Assembly: GCA_020444475.1 (NCBI GenBank)
Contig: JAHLKV010000002.1
Span: 789,947-853,946, forward strand
Length of the DNA: 64,000 nt
Direction: 5' to 3'
DNA from: a bacterium
GTDB taxonomy: Bacteria; Zixibacteria; MSB-5A5; GN15; FEB-12
A program made the translations under genes and the position numbers. Shown here in pieces: positions 52,193 to 61,892 of the stretch. Within the stretch, counting starts at the first letter, position 1. Every line of letters begins with the position of its first letter. A model generated the notes under the pieces. The model did not search any database. It was not told where the DNA came from and saw nothing but the letters and a program-made list of their open reading frames with translations.

Positions 52193-52627
52193 ATGAGACG
52201 GCTGTTGCTGACATTCCTGATCCTTATCGCGCCGCTCTTCGCGGTGTCGGGAGACGATTCGGACACGACTATCGTGGTAATCGCCAACCGGGCAGCCCCG
52301 GATACGGCCCTCGATCGCGGTGCCCTGCTCGACTTCTACACCGGCGACATTCAGGCGTGGAGTGACGGCACGCGCGTCAGGCTGTTCGATCTGGAAGGTC
52401 ACAAGGATGTTCGCGACCGGTTTTTCGACTACCTCGGCAAGACCTCCTCGCGCATGCGCTCGATCTGGCTGAAAAACATGCTGTCGGGTGAGGGACATCC
52501 GCCGGATGCACTCAGCGACGAAGAAGCGGTCGTCAGACAAGTTGCCGCGACGCCCGGTGCGATCGGATTCGTTACCCGTGCTCATGTCGGCGACAGTGTG
52601 AAAGTGCTGCTTACGATCAGCGAATAA
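52193..52627 (+). CDS. PstS-like periplasmic binding protein (half-length)
   Basis: 144 residues with a signal peptide (LLLTFLILIAPLFAVSG). The domain begins DTTIVVIANRAAPDTALDRGALLDFYTGDIQAWSDGTRVRLFDLE and ends VVRQVAATPGAIGFVTRAH, matching the short phosphate ABC-type substrate-binding-like proteins that lack a transporter. It starts nine bases after the porin gene and ends two bases before the kinase gene. Its likely role is to sense or present an anion to the kinase (inference). Confidence 0.85.
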   Translation: MRRLLLTFLILIAPLFAVSGDDSDTTIVVIANRAAPDTALDRGALLDFYTGDIQAWSDGTRVRLFDLEGHKDVRDRFFDYLGKTSSRMRSIWLKNMLSGEGHPPDALSDEEAVVRQVAATPGAIGFVTRAHVGDSVKVLLTISE

Positions 52628-52629
52628 CC

Positions 52630-54336
52630 ATGGGCTTCCGACGTTTCAAAGACGCCCGGATCATCACCAAGCAGATGATCGGCTTCGGCATGATCCTGTT
52701 TATCATGGTGTTGCTGAACGGCTTCTTTATAACGCGAGTGGGGGAGTTCAAGGCCGAGATAGACCACCTGACGGTGGCACGTATCCCGCGTGTCATAGCC
52801 ATCTCTGAGATCAACACCATCACGACCGAACTGCGCATGACCCAGCTCCAGCTCGCGGTGGTCAGCGACAGCACCGAACGTTACCAGCTTCAGGAGCGGA
52901 TGATTGCGATTCTCGATCGGATAAACACCAACCGGGACAGCTACGAAGAGCTTCGCGCCGAATTCGGCGAAAACGACGCCTACGCGTCGGAGGAAGCGAA
53001 GCTGTACGATGAATACGATCATCTGTGGGATGAATACCAGCTCAGCACGATGGAGTTCCTGGCCCTGACGGAGTACGGTGCGACCGACAGCGCCGTGGCG
53101 CTGCTGAACGGGTCGGCACGCGGCGTTTACTCGTCGCTCAGCAGCGGCCTGGTCGAGCTGGTGCGGGTCAACCGGCAGGCGTCCGATCTGGCGAGCAGTC
53201 GCTCCGCCGAAGCGTATCATCGGATTCGCGGTTTCTCGCTTTTGTTGCTGATCATCTCGCTGCTGCTGTCGGGCGGGTGGATCGCGGCGTTCATTCGGCT
53301 GATGACCCGTCCGGTGCGACGGCTGGCATCGGCCGCCGAACAGGTAGCCTCGGGGAATCTCGATGTCCACCTTTCGGTCGATACAGGCGATGAAATCGGG
53401 CAACTGGCCGGATCGTTTAACGACATGACCGATTCCCTGCGCCGAGCCCGGCAGAAGACCGAAGAGCAGGCCGAGCAGATCCGCCTGCGCCATGAAGAAC
53501 TTCGCAAGACGTACCAGGAATTGGAGTTGAAGTCGGAGCATCTGGTCCAGCAAAAAAGCGAAATCGAGCAGGCCAACCGCGATCTCGAAGATGCCCTGAA
53601 GCAGCTTCGGGAGACCCAGGAGCAGCTACTTATGAAAGAGAAGATGGCATCGCTGGGCGATCTGGTGGCGGCCGTGGCGCACGAAATAAACAACCCGGTG
53701 GGGGCGATTCTCAGCTCTACGGATATCGCCCGGCGCTGTCTGAAGCGCCTGGAGGATGACAGCTTTGTGGGTGAGGCGCGGATCAAGACGCGTACGGTCC
53801 TCTCCGAGAACTTTCGGGTCATCACTGATGCTTCCGAGCGAGTAGCGACCCTGGTGCGCAGTTTGAAGAATTTCGCGCGCCTCGACGAGGCTCAGTACCA
53901 GAAGGTGGATATTCACGAGGGGATCGAGGCCAGTCTGCATCTGCTCGGCTCCGATCGCATGCAGCGCATCACGGTCAACCGAAACTACGCCGCGCTGCCG
54001 CCGATCGGCTGCTATCCGGGCCGGCTCAACCAGGTCTTTTTGAACCTGCTCAAAAACGCCGCGGAATCCATCGATGGCAAAGGGGAGATCACGATTACGA
54101 CAGTCGAGGATTCCGGAACCGTGCGTATCACGATCGCCGACACGGGTCGGGGTATTCCGCAGGCGAGGCTCCAGCGTGTCTTCGATATCAGCATCCGCGC
54201 GTCGGGAGAGCGCGTCCGCATGGGCTCCGGGCTGGGCACGGCCTATCGTGTGATTCAGGAGCACGGCGGCCAGATTACGATCGACTCCGAGCTCGGCCAG
54301 GGAACGACCGTCACGATCGTCCTGCCAATCCGCTAG
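52630..54336 (+). CDS. Sensor histidine kinase with 4HB-like sensor, HAMP and coiled coil
   Basis: 568 residues. First membrane helix at 16-33, a helical periplasmic domain to about 195 resembling the four-helix-bundle MCP sensor, second helix at 199-218, HAMP (FIRLMTRPVRRLASAAEQVASGNLDV), coiled coil to 340, then HisKA with SLGDLVAAVAHEINNPVGAILSS, and the ATPase domain (VFLNLLKNAAESI, IADTGRGIP, GSGLGTAYRVI). No response regulator is adjacent. Overlaps operonically with the porin and PstS-like genes. A small degraded copy of its end is at 58733. Confidence 0.93.
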   Translation: MGFRRFKDARIITKQMIGFGMILFIMVLLNGFFITRVGEFKAEIDHLTVARIPRVIAISEINTITTELRMTQLQLAVVSDSTERYQLQERMIAILDRINTNRDSYEELRAEFGENDAYASEEAKLYDEYDHLWDEYQLSTMEFLALTEYGATDSAVALLNGSARGVYSSLSSGLVELVRVNRQASDLASSRSAEAYHRIRGFSLLLLIISLLLSGGWIAAFIRLMTRPVRRLASAAEQVASGNLDVHLSVDTGDEIGQLAGSFNDMTDSLRRARQKTEEQAEQIRLRHEELRKTYQELELKSEHLVQQKSEIEQANRDLEDALKQLRETQEQLLMKEKMASLGDLVAAVAHEINNPVGAILSSTDIARRCLKRLEDDSFVGEARIKTRTVLSENFRVITDASERVATLVRSLKNFARLDEAQYQKVDIHEGIEASLHLLGSDRMQRITVNRNYAALPPIGCYPGRLNQVFLNLLKNAAESIDGKGEITITTVEDSGTVRITIADTGRGIPQARLQRVFDISIRASGERVRMGSGLGTAYRVIQEHGGQITIDSELGQGTTVTIVLPIR

Positions 54337-54366
54337 TCGCCGTTATCCGACGGAAGTTCTCTCAAG

Positions 54367-56451
54367 CTATAGTCCCGTCTCTTCGCCCTCGGTCCCGGAT
54401 GTCGCCGGTGTGGCCCCCGGTGTCGGTACTACATCCACCTCATCGTCCGAGCCTTCGGTGAGCACTACCACCTGCCCGGAGAGATCCTTCCGAGCCTGGA
54501 AGAGCGCCTGCACGTCGGGATAGTCCGTCACTCCCCAGAATGGTCGGTTCAACACGAAAAACCGCTGAGCGAGGATCTTGTCTCCCATGTTCTGGAAGCC
54601 GATCGTGCAACTTCCGATCCTGTTGGCAAAGCTTGTGTCATTCGGCAACGCCTCGACCGTGTAACCTTCAGGCAGAACGATAAAGGCCGACTCTTCCAGT
54701 TTGTGCGCATAGTCGAAAAGAACCGCCGTCTTTCGCTCGGGTGCGTAAAAGGGATTCTCGACCGAGGTGCAGAAGGCGAACGGTTTGAGCAACACCCGGC
54801 TGCCGGCGGTGGTGAGATCGGGATACGTGAGATGGCAGTGCATGAGCACCGGCTGCGATATGTCGTCCCATTGCTCTACCGAAAGAGAGTCGAGCACGGC
54901 ATCGGGGTAGAGCGCCTCCGCATTTTCAGAGAGCATATCGGCGAAGTCGGCCGTGTCTTCATCGAGAAGCTCCATCCGCACGCCGCGCGCGTCGTGTCCG
55001 GTCATCCGCGACGATGCGGTCGCGAATGCTTCGAGGTCCTCCGTGATCTCGACTTCGTACGTGGTCTGGGTGATACTGAAGTCGGCGGGTGAGAACGGGA
55101 TGGAGACCATCAGCTCGTTGCCGCCGCCGATCAGCGTCTGAACGCCTTCCAGAAACCACGGAACGGTTTCGATCGGGGTACAGGCGTGCCCGACCGTATA
55201 GAACTTGTACTCGCCGGGAGCCTGTGGAACGGCAACCAGACTGCGATCGAGTTGCCAGTACTTCGCTTCCATCACAAACAGATCGTCGAAACGGTCTTTG
55301 GCATAGCAATATCTGGCATCGATGTTCATCTCTCGCAGCATATCCACAAATGCTGCATCGATGTCTATACTGTAGCCATAGCGGTACTTGAAGAGATCAT
55401 CGATGTCCTCGATCTTCTTCGGATCGATCTTCACCCGGCGATGTCCCTCCCACTCCCAGAGATCGAAATGCGTCAGGTTCAGCAAGCTGTCGCGAAGCCA
55501 GTTGTAGGCGGCAGCGATCTTGGCGTCCGCATTCGGAAGTTCGTTGAATCGCTGGACGACCTTCTTGACGCGCTTGTTTTTCCTGCAGTACTCGGAAAGA
55601 ATCCGCACAAGGCCGCGTCCTTGTTCCCCCCAGTAGGTCTCGGGAGGCACGCGAGAGCCATAGTAGGTGTAGAGCTTTGTTTTCAGTGCCTTGTCGGGGA
55701 CAGTGAACGGTTCGCCCTCGAATGCAGGCACAAAACCGCACGACAGTTCCAACCACTTCGGCTTCTTGAGATCCGGCAGCTGCTTGACGTCGATATCGGA
55801 GAACGTATTCAGCCACAGGTAATTAGGGGTGATTCTATCGGCTGCGAAATCAAGGAACCCGCCCAGCGTGTTGAGGTGCATTTCCGGAATTACCCACTTC
55901 ATTTCAAATCGCATCAGCGGGATATCCTTCTGAATGATCCACTCTCCGGCGTATGTTTTGAGTTCATACCGGATCATGTACTCGACAATGCAGTCATCCG
56001 TGACGCCCGGCAGCGAGAATGTGTGCAGGGTATATTTCTCGCCTTGCGCCTTGAACACCTGCTCTTCAATTATCTTGTCTTTGTCAAGCGGGACGACGGT
56101 GCCGTCACGCAAGATCGTGCGGCCCTGGATCTCTTTGATGTCCTGGTCGGGGGCCAAGAACGGAGCTTCCACATCTGCCCACTTCCGACCTTCCGTGCCG
56201 AGTATCCTGATACGTCTGTACATCGTGCGTTTGAAACGGCCACCTTCAAAATCCTTATGATCGACAGCAAGTTTCTCGAACAGCATGACGGCATCGAAGA
56301 TCCCCTGTGCGGAATCCTGTGAAACCGACCAGTCATCTTCGGTGATCTCATCCCATTCGAACTTGTCGGCCAGCGCGGTGCCGGTCGCCAGGGTCACGAC
56401 CAGGCCTGCCGACAGTACCAGGCGGATAAGGTTCTGAAACACGGTGGGCAC
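54367..56451 (-). CDS. DUF3857/transglutaminase-like exported protein, catalytic site lost
   Basis: Signal peptide (cut near ATGTALA), then a DUF3857 domain (40-270) and a transglutaminase-like core. Where the sister protein has YGDCKDKATL, this one reads YGYSIDIDAA, so the catalytic cysteine is serine. Where the sister has FNHVIV, this reads DDLFVM, so the histidine is gone. The C-terminus is an Ala/Thr/Pro tail (VVPTPGATPATSG). It probably binds rather than cleaves or crosslinks. The active-looking sister gene is three bases upstream. Confidence 0.8.
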   Translation of the reverse strand: MPTVFQNLIRLVLSAGLVVTLATGTALADKFEWDEITEDDWSVSQDSAQGIFDAVMLFEKLAVDHKDFEGGRFKRTMYRRIRILGTEGRKWADVEAPFLAPDQDIKEIQGRTILRDGTVVPLDKDKIIEEQVFKAQGEKYTLHTFSLPGVTDDCIVEYMIRYELKTYAGEWIIQKDIPLMRFEMKWVIPEMHLNTLGGFLDFAADRITPNYLWLNTFSDIDVKQLPDLKKPKWLELSCGFVPAFEGEPFTVPDKALKTKLYTYYGSRVPPETYWGEQGRGLVRILSEYCRKNKRVKKVVQRFNELPNADAKIAAAYNWLRDSLLNLTHFDLWEWEGHRRVKIDPKKIEDIDDLFKYRYGYSIDIDAAFVDMLREMNIDARYCYAKDRFDDLFVMEAKYWQLDRSLVAVPQAPGEYKFYTVGHACTPIETVPWFLEGVQTLIGGGNELMVSIPFSPADFSITQTTYEVEITEDLEAFATASSRMTGHDARGVRMELLDEDTADFADMLSENAEALYPDAVLDSLSVEQWDDISQPVLMHCHLTYPDLTTAGSRVLLKPFAFCTSVENPFYAPERKTAVLFDYAHKLEESAFIVLPEGYTVEALPNDTSFANRIGSCTIGFQNMGDKILAQRFFVLNRPFWGVTDYPDVQALFQARKDLSGQVVVLTEGSDDEVDVVPTPGATPATSGTEGEETGL

Positions 56452-56454
56452 CCC

Positions 56455-58413
56455 TTATGGCAAAGTGAGCATTATTGTCATATCCGCCGATTTCTTGTGT
56501 GTGCGAACGAAGCGGCGGGCCGAAGCATAGTTCTCGGAATCGAGCAACCAGCCCTTCCGGGTCTGGGTTGATACGACGCTGATGTGAGAGCCGGTTCCTT
56601 CACAGACGCAGTGCACGCTGCCCGGATCACCATCGAACCAGATCGTATCCGGTATCTCGGCGACACGCCACCCATCCGGCAGTATCCAGTCGATCTCACT
56701 TTCCACTGTCCTGGCGGCGCCAAACCAGATCGGATGAACGCGTTCACCTTTCGGAAGGTTCTCGAAGCTGTCGGTCTCGAATACGTTCACGCTCAGCAGC
56801 GTCATATCGCCGGCGCAAGTGACCGGGGCATCGCCGACAAGCGTGAAAGCTGCCCAGGTCGAGTCGGAATCGGACGCGAAAGAGTAGTCCGAGATGACCG
56901 CGTTGGGAATGGTCGTGCTGAAGCGTCGGTGGAGTTCCTCAAGCTGATCCGAGACGGGCGTGGTCGCCCGGTGGTAGGCAATCGAGGCGGCGTTGGCGCC
57001 GATGTCGGTGACGGTCATCTGCGCAGTCACCGTCATGTCCGGCGCCAGCGTGATTGTGGCGTGGTTGCGGCACATGCGATCAGTCGGTTCGAGGCGGGGG
57101 AGCCTGGTCAATCCCGAAGTCGAGTCGGCTGCCCGCAGGACATAACCGCCGTAGAGCACGGGAGGGAGGTCTCCGAGGCTTATCGCAGGATCGGTCGGAT
57201 CGAAATAGAGCCAGCCGTCGATCACCGCGTGTGATTCCGAAGGCCAGTCGGTAATGCTGGAAGTCGGCACAGCGACTATCACGTGATTGAACTGAAACGG
57301 CGAAGGGAAGTCCTTGTCGACGGTGCTGCCGACCGATGCCAGCGCCGGGCTGCTGGGAATATCAAGGACGGACAACATCGCTCGCATCAGCGTCGCCTTG
57401 TCTTTGCAGTCGCCATAGCTGTTGGCAAACGTCTCCGAGGCGGCGCGGGGCTCGAACCGACCGTCACCGATTTCAACGGCAACATACCGAATTCTGTCCC
57501 GAACATAGGTCGCCACCGCCTGGAGGCGATCGGAAGGTGTGGCGGCCTGACCGACAATCGACATCACTTCGGCCGCCAGAACCGAATCGCAGACCATCGG
57601 TTCGCGGTACAACAGCGACGTCCAGGAGCCGCAGGCATCCCAGTCGACGAAATGCGAGCGGCCGCTTGTCGACGGATCATAGCAACTCAGCAGTATTTGT
57701 CGCAGGACATAGCGCCACGGCGGCATGTACGGTTCTTCGGGGCAGTAGGCCATATATCCCGCCTCCCATATGTAGCGACCGTCCTCGACACGTGATGTGA
57801 CCGGATCGAGGTTCTGCTCGGAGGCATGAAGCTCCCAGTTGTCGGGAAGCGTGACGGTGAGTCGGGCGGACAACACGGGAAGATCCTTCTGGAACAGAAA
57901 CCGCTGGAAGAAGCCGTCGAATTGCTCTTTCTCATCCAGCTCGTATTCATATGCGAACACATCGCCGGTCTTGATGTCGGGCCACAGTACCGAGACCAGT
58001 TTCATGTCGATGTAATACCCCGCCGACTGGAGCGGTGCGACTTCGACAATATACTCATCATCAAGTTTCTCTTCGGCGCCGCCACTCTCGATCCGCCAGC
58101 CCTTCAGCCCCTTGACTTTGGAATAAGACGATGTCGGCACGGAGAGATACGCGTCATCGGCACCCTGAGGACTCAGGACTTTGACGGCGCGTCGTACTTT
58201 GGTGGTTGAGCTGCCGTTCTTGCTGATCTCGATTTCAGCGGTGTGTGCGATTATCAGAGCGATGGCGTCGGCCTGCGGTGTGACCCCCTCCGCCGCCTCG
58301 ATAGCTTCTTTCACCCAGTCCGGCGAGGCTGTCAGGTTCGACGTGAGACAAAGGACAAGCAGGGCGATGCAAAGCGCGATCGCTCGAGTTGCGGAAACGC
58401 GGCTGTCCGGCAT
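56455..58413 (-). CDS. DUF3857 transglutaminase-like exported protein with intact catalytic triad
   Basis: Signal peptide (CIALLVLCLTSNLTAS), DUF3857 domain (75-250: RRAVKVLSPQGADDAYLSV), then a transglutaminase core with YGDCKDKATLMRAML (Cys), FQFNHVIVAV (His) and LYFDPTDP (Asp). The C-terminal 250 residues are beta-rich. Envelope transglutaminase-like proteins of this type have protease, amidase or crosslinking potential; the substrate is not known. 652 residues. It is the first gene of a two-gene operon with the defective sister. Confidence 0.88.
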   Translation of the reverse strand: MPDSRVSATRAIALCIALLVLCLTSNLTASPDWVKEAIEAAEGVTPQADAIALIIAHTAEIEISKNGSSTTKVRRAVKVLSPQGADDAYLSVPTSSYSKVKGLKGWRIESGGAEEKLDDEYIVEVAPLQSAGYYIDMKLVSVLWPDIKTGDVFAYEYELDEKEQFDGFFQRFLFQKDLPVLSARLTVTLPDNWELHASEQNLDPVTSRVEDGRYIWEAGYMAYCPEEPYMPPWRYVLRQILLSCYDPSTSGRSHFVDWDACGSWTSLLYREPMVCDSVLAAEVMSIVGQAATPSDRLQAVATYVRDRIRYVAVEIGDGRFEPRAASETFANSYGDCKDKATLMRAMLSVLDIPSSPALASVGSTVDKDFPSPFQFNHVIVAVPTSSITDWPSESHAVIDGWLYFDPTDPAISLGDLPPVLYGGYVLRAADSTSGLTRLPRLEPTDRMCRNHATITLAPDMTVTAQMTVTDIGANAASIAYHRATTPVSDQLEELHRRFSTTIPNAVISDYSFASDSDSTWAAFTLVGDAPVTCAGDMTLLSVNVFETDSFENLPKGERVHPIWFGAARTVESEIDWILPDGWRVAEIPDTIWFDGDPGSVHCVCEGTGSHISVVSTQTRKGWLLDSENYASARRFVRTHKKSADMTIMLTLP

Positions 58414-58732
58414 GGGGAGTCTCCCCCGCAGTCACCCCGGCAATATCCAGCGACGGTTGCGGCCAGCGGACTTCTGCAACGTGCAACCCGACGCCGATCC
58501 GGACCGGCGTATCACACGGGGCGAGTTTCGGGATTCCAACCACTGACCTGCGCCAATCTACTGAATGCGGGTCGTTTTGTCAACATTCCGCGGGGGGGGA
58601 ACTGGATGGTGTGTGATCAGGCTTCCGCGAGATGTGTGCGTCGACTCCGCCAGGCGGCGTTGAGGGCGAAGATGAAGCTCATCAGATAGCCGCTCTGCTC
58701 CCTTCGCCGGAAACAGCGTATCGGCATGGTGG

Positions 58733-58850
58733 CATGGGTCCGGATCCGGGGTCGGTCCACCGAGTGATTCAGGAGCTCGGCGGCCAGATTACGATCGACT
58801 CCGAACTCGGTCAGGGAACGACCATCACGATCACCCCGCTCATCCGCTAA
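58733..58850 (+). pseudogene. Fragment of a histidine kinase C-terminus
   Basis: The reading frame RVIQELGGQITIDSELGQGTTITITPLIR matches the last 30 residues of the kinase gene at 52630 (RVIQEHGGQITIDSELGQGTTVTIVLPIR). The DNA is about 90 % identical over about 85 bases, and similarity extends a little upstream with a frame slip. There is no start, HAMP or HisKA. It is a leftover of a duplicated or rearranged kinase gene. Confidence 0.75.
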
Positions 58851-58920
58851 CTGCGGCCATAACACTACTCCGCCGTTCTGTTCATTGACCGATCCAACGT
58901 AAGCACGTATCTTTGGCGGT

Positions 58921-60375
58921 ATGAGGACCGAGGATCTGTCAGTTGAGCCTGATCACACTATTGCCCCGTCGCGGATTGGGCTGTTGGTGCTGATGGCGGT
59001 GTTCGTGTTTATCCTGGCCGCAGTTCTGCTCTGGATGAACAACCGCGCGTCGCTGGCTATCGCCCTGGTGGCGGCGCCGGTCGGCCTTGTCCTGGTGACA
59101 AATCCGCGATGGGCACTCTATCAGTTTGTCTTCTGCTGCTATCTGCTGTTTGTGGTCGTCGAATCAGTGCCGCTCATTCTGCTCGATCTCAGCGCGCTGG
59201 TCCTGATTGCGGCGGCATTCCTTGATGTGGTACTTTCGGATCGGCTCCCGCGCAGGATGCCTGCGATCGGCTGGTGGTATCTCGCCTTTGCGGTCGTCCT
59301 CTGCATATCCGGCGTCTTCGGGTATGCACCCGAGCGAGCTGTCCGACCAGTCGCCCGCGTGGTGTTCCTGCTGGGCACCTTTATCGGTGTCTACCGGCTC
59401 TCTCGTCATCTGTCACCCACGCATCTGTTGCAGGCATTTTTCTGGTTCGCGGTGGTTCATTCACTGATAGCGCTGGTACCGTTTATCGCCAGCGGCGGTG
59501 TCGCCCGTTCGTTCGGATTCAGCCTGCGCATTCTCGACGAACTGACCATGCTTGCTTTGCCCATCGGAGTCAGCTTCGCCGTCTGGTCACCCCGCCGACG
59601 GCTTGGCTTTCTGCTGGGCAGTCTCGTCGTGCTCGGCGCTCTTGTCGGTACCCAGAGCCGGGCTCCGATCGGATTCGGCGTGCTGGCGGCCGGGTTTGTA
59701 CTGCTCATCGGGTGGTGGCGTACTCGCACGCACCGCTCACTGCGATCTGCGGCGTTCGAGAACAGGACGGCCGGCCATGCAGCGGCCCGCCGAATCTGGT
59801 CGGTCGTGGCGTTGGCCGCCATGGTCCCTGTCGTGCTGATAGTGTTGAAGCCGACCCTGCTGCTCGCTGTTTACGAGCGATTCGATTCGCTCGTGCGGTT
59901 CGAACCAAGCGGCACTCTGCTGCTCCGCCTGCAGTTGTGGGAACGAGCGATAGGGGCCTTTCTGGATCATCCTCTGCTGGGGATGGGACCGGGGATGTTC
60001 CAGCATTATGGTGAGGTCTATCCGGGAGCCAGATTCAACCCATTCACCCTGTATATATCCGGATTGTCAGCCCACAATATGACGCTGCACTATCTGGCCG
60101 AAACGGGACTGATCGGCGCCGGAACCGCCGTCGGCTTGTTTGCGACGCAGTTCCGTATCAGCAGGCGCGTATGGCGACAGACCGCCGATATGACACCGGC
60201 AGCAACCGCGTCCGCTCTTTACGCGATCGGGTTTGTCTTGTTGGTATCAACGCTGATTGAGGGAGGGTGGTTGTTCGGCGGACAGGTTGGTTTCCTGGCC
60301 GCCTTCTTCATGGCGCTCATTACACGGGCGAGTGAGACACTCCGCTGTACACCGGGCGCCTCTCAAACGACTTAA
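58921..60375 (+). CDS. O-antigen ligase/polymerase family (Wzy_C) membrane protein
   Basis: 484 residues with eleven to twelve membrane segments. The central part has the Wzy_C signature: LVGTQSRAPIGFGVLAAGFVLLI, then a large periplasmic loop with LLRLQLWERAIGAFLDHPLLGMGPGMFQHY and SAHNMTLHYLAETGLIGA, including the conserved HN. It should polymerise or ligate a lipid-linked glycan at the outer face of the inner membrane. Its stop overlaps by four bases the stop of the convergent wzz-type gene. Confidence 0.9.
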   Translation: MRTEDLSVEPDHTIAPSRIGLLVLMAVFVFILAAVLLWMNNRASLAIALVAAPVGLVLVTNPRWALYQFVFCCYLLFVVVESVPLILLDLSALVLIAAAFLDVVLSDRLPRRMPAIGWWYLAFAVVLCISGVFGYAPERAVRPVARVVFLLGTFIGVYRLSRHLSPTHLLQAFFWFAVVHSLIALVPFIASGGVARSFGFSLRILDELTMLALPIGVSFAVWSPRRRLGFLLGSLVVLGALVGTQSRAPIGFGVLAAGFVLLIGWWRTRTHRSLRSAAFENRTAGHAAARRIWSVVALAAMVPVVLIVLKPTLLLAVYERFDSLVRFEPSGTLLLRLQLWERAIGAFLDHPLLGMGPGMFQHYGEVYPGARFNPFTLYISGLSAHNMTLHYLAETGLIGAGTAVGLFATQFRISRRVWRQTADMTPAATASALYAIGFVLLVSTLIEGGWLFGGQVGFLAAFFMALITRASETLRCTPGASQTT

Positions 60376-61892
60376 GACGGCATTTTCTTCAGGAAGTCGA
60401 TACGCGGTGTGACGCCGAAAACCGGCAAATCCAGCGCCTCCTCGACATCCTCAACCTTCTTGAACGAGTTGTCCAGCAGCTCGACCAGGATTGCCACGGC
60501 TCCGCCGACTACCAGGCCAAGCATAATCCCCATCATGAGGATCTGCTTGCGGTCCGGCTTGAATGGTCCCAGCGGCGCTTTGGCCGGTTCGACCACCCGG
60601 TACTTCGATGACGACATGTCCTGCACCAGCGCCTGCGAGATGGTAGAGCTTTCCTGCTGGCGCTTGAAGCGGTCGCGAAGATCGGTCTTGGCGGCAACAT
60701 CGCGATCGAGCTGCGCCAGACGGGCTTCGTACTCGGGGATCAGGTTCATTTTCGTGGTCAACTCATCGAGCGCCGACTGAAGATACGGTTTCTTCGAGTA
60801 CAGGTAGTCCAGCGAAGTACGTATGTTGAACAACTGGGCGAGCTGGTCCTTGACTTCCTGGTTCTGACTGCCGAACTGCTCGTTGACGAGACGCCGGTTC
60901 TCCGACTCCAACGACGAGATCAGGTTGTTCTGCTTCAGCTTGAAATTGATGACCTGCGGGTCGGACCAGGTATAGCGAATCATCAAATCTCCCACCTGAC
61001 GCAGCTGCTGTTTGAGATCCTGCTCCAGGCCGGCCTTGGTGTCCGAACCCTCCAATTCGACCTTGGAACTCGACAGTCCCGCCGCGTTCAAGCGAGCGAG
61101 GATTTGTTTTTCTTCCTCTCGCAGGTTTTCGATCTCCCGGGTAGACCGGTCGATCTCGGCGGTGATTTCCTGTCGGTTGGACTCGGACGTGATAGACTCA
61201 TCGAGCTGGATCGCCAGGTATTCCTTTTCGACATTGGTCCGCTCGGCGAGCACGTCGCGGAGTTGCTGCTCGTATTTTTCGAGCTGGATATCGGAGAAGT
61301 CCTGTGACGAGCGGATCTGGTAGAGCTCCTGTTTGACCTTTTCACCGATATAGATTTCGCCGAGGGTGTTGGCGATATCGCGGGCCATGAGCGGATCGGT
61401 CGTTTCGACCCGGATCATGATCTGGTCGCCGGCTGCCCAGTCGACCACCACCGATTCCTTCAACATCGACTGCACCGCGCGGATCTGCGCCTGGTCGACC
61501 GGCATGGCCGGACGTCCGGCGATGATCTTGCGGGCCTCGGCGGCAATCTGCGGAACGCGCTCGAGGCGGAGGCGATCGTTCAGGAGAACAGTGTAGGCGC
61601 GCGAGGTGATTTCGTTATGAATAGCCTGTAGTTTCTCACGACGTTCAGAGGTGCCCATGCGTCGAAGGCCGCTTTGCTCCCCGACGATAGCTTCGAGCTC
61701 GCGAGTGAGGGATACTTCGGCATCAATCTGAATGATCGTAGCCGACTCGTACTCGGGCGTGATCAGATACGAGGAGCCGAAGGCGATGGCTGACACGAGA
61801 ATGAGGGGAAGGACGATCAGCCATTTGCGCTTCCAAGCCATCCCGATAAGCTCGCGAATATCAAGCTGCTTGTCGATTTTGCTCAGGTTCAT
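60372..61892 (-). CDS. Wzz/chain-length determinant-type polysaccharide co-polymerase
   Basis: 506 residues. Membrane segment 1 at 25-47 (WLIVLPLILVSAIAFGSSYLI), a long coiled-coil periplasmic part (80-450), and segment 2 near 455-478 (ILMMGIMLGLVVGGAVAILVELL), preceded by the proline-rich APLGPFKPDRK. A short tail (FKKVEDVEEALDLPVFGVTPRI) follows without a tyrosine kinase domain. This is the GNVR/Wzz layout for length control or export of a polysaccharide. Its stop overlaps the O-antigen ligase stop. Confidence 0.92.
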   Translation of the reverse strand: MNLSKIDKQLDIRELIGMAWKRKWLIVLPLILVSAIAFGSSYLITPEYESATIIQIDAEVSLTRELEAIVGEQSGLRRMGTSERREKLQAIHNEITSRAYTVLLNDRLRLERVPQIAAEARKIIAGRPAMPVDQAQIRAVQSMLKESVVVDWAAGDQIMIRVETTDPLMARDIANTLGEIYIGEKVKQELYQIRSSQDFSDIQLEKYEQQLRDVLAERTNVEKEYLAIQLDESITSESNRQEITAEIDRSTREIENLREEEKQILARLNAAGLSSSKVELEGSDTKAGLEQDLKQQLRQVGDLMIRYTWSDPQVINFKLKQNNLISSLESENRRLVNEQFGSQNQEVKDQLAQLFNIRTSLDYLYSKKPYLQSALDELTTKMNLIPEYEARLAQLDRDVAAKTDLRDRFKRQQESSTISQALVQDMSSSKYRVVEPAKAPLGPFKPDRKQILMMGIMLGLVVGGAVAILVELLDNSFKKVEDVEEALDLPVFGVTPRIDFLKKMPS

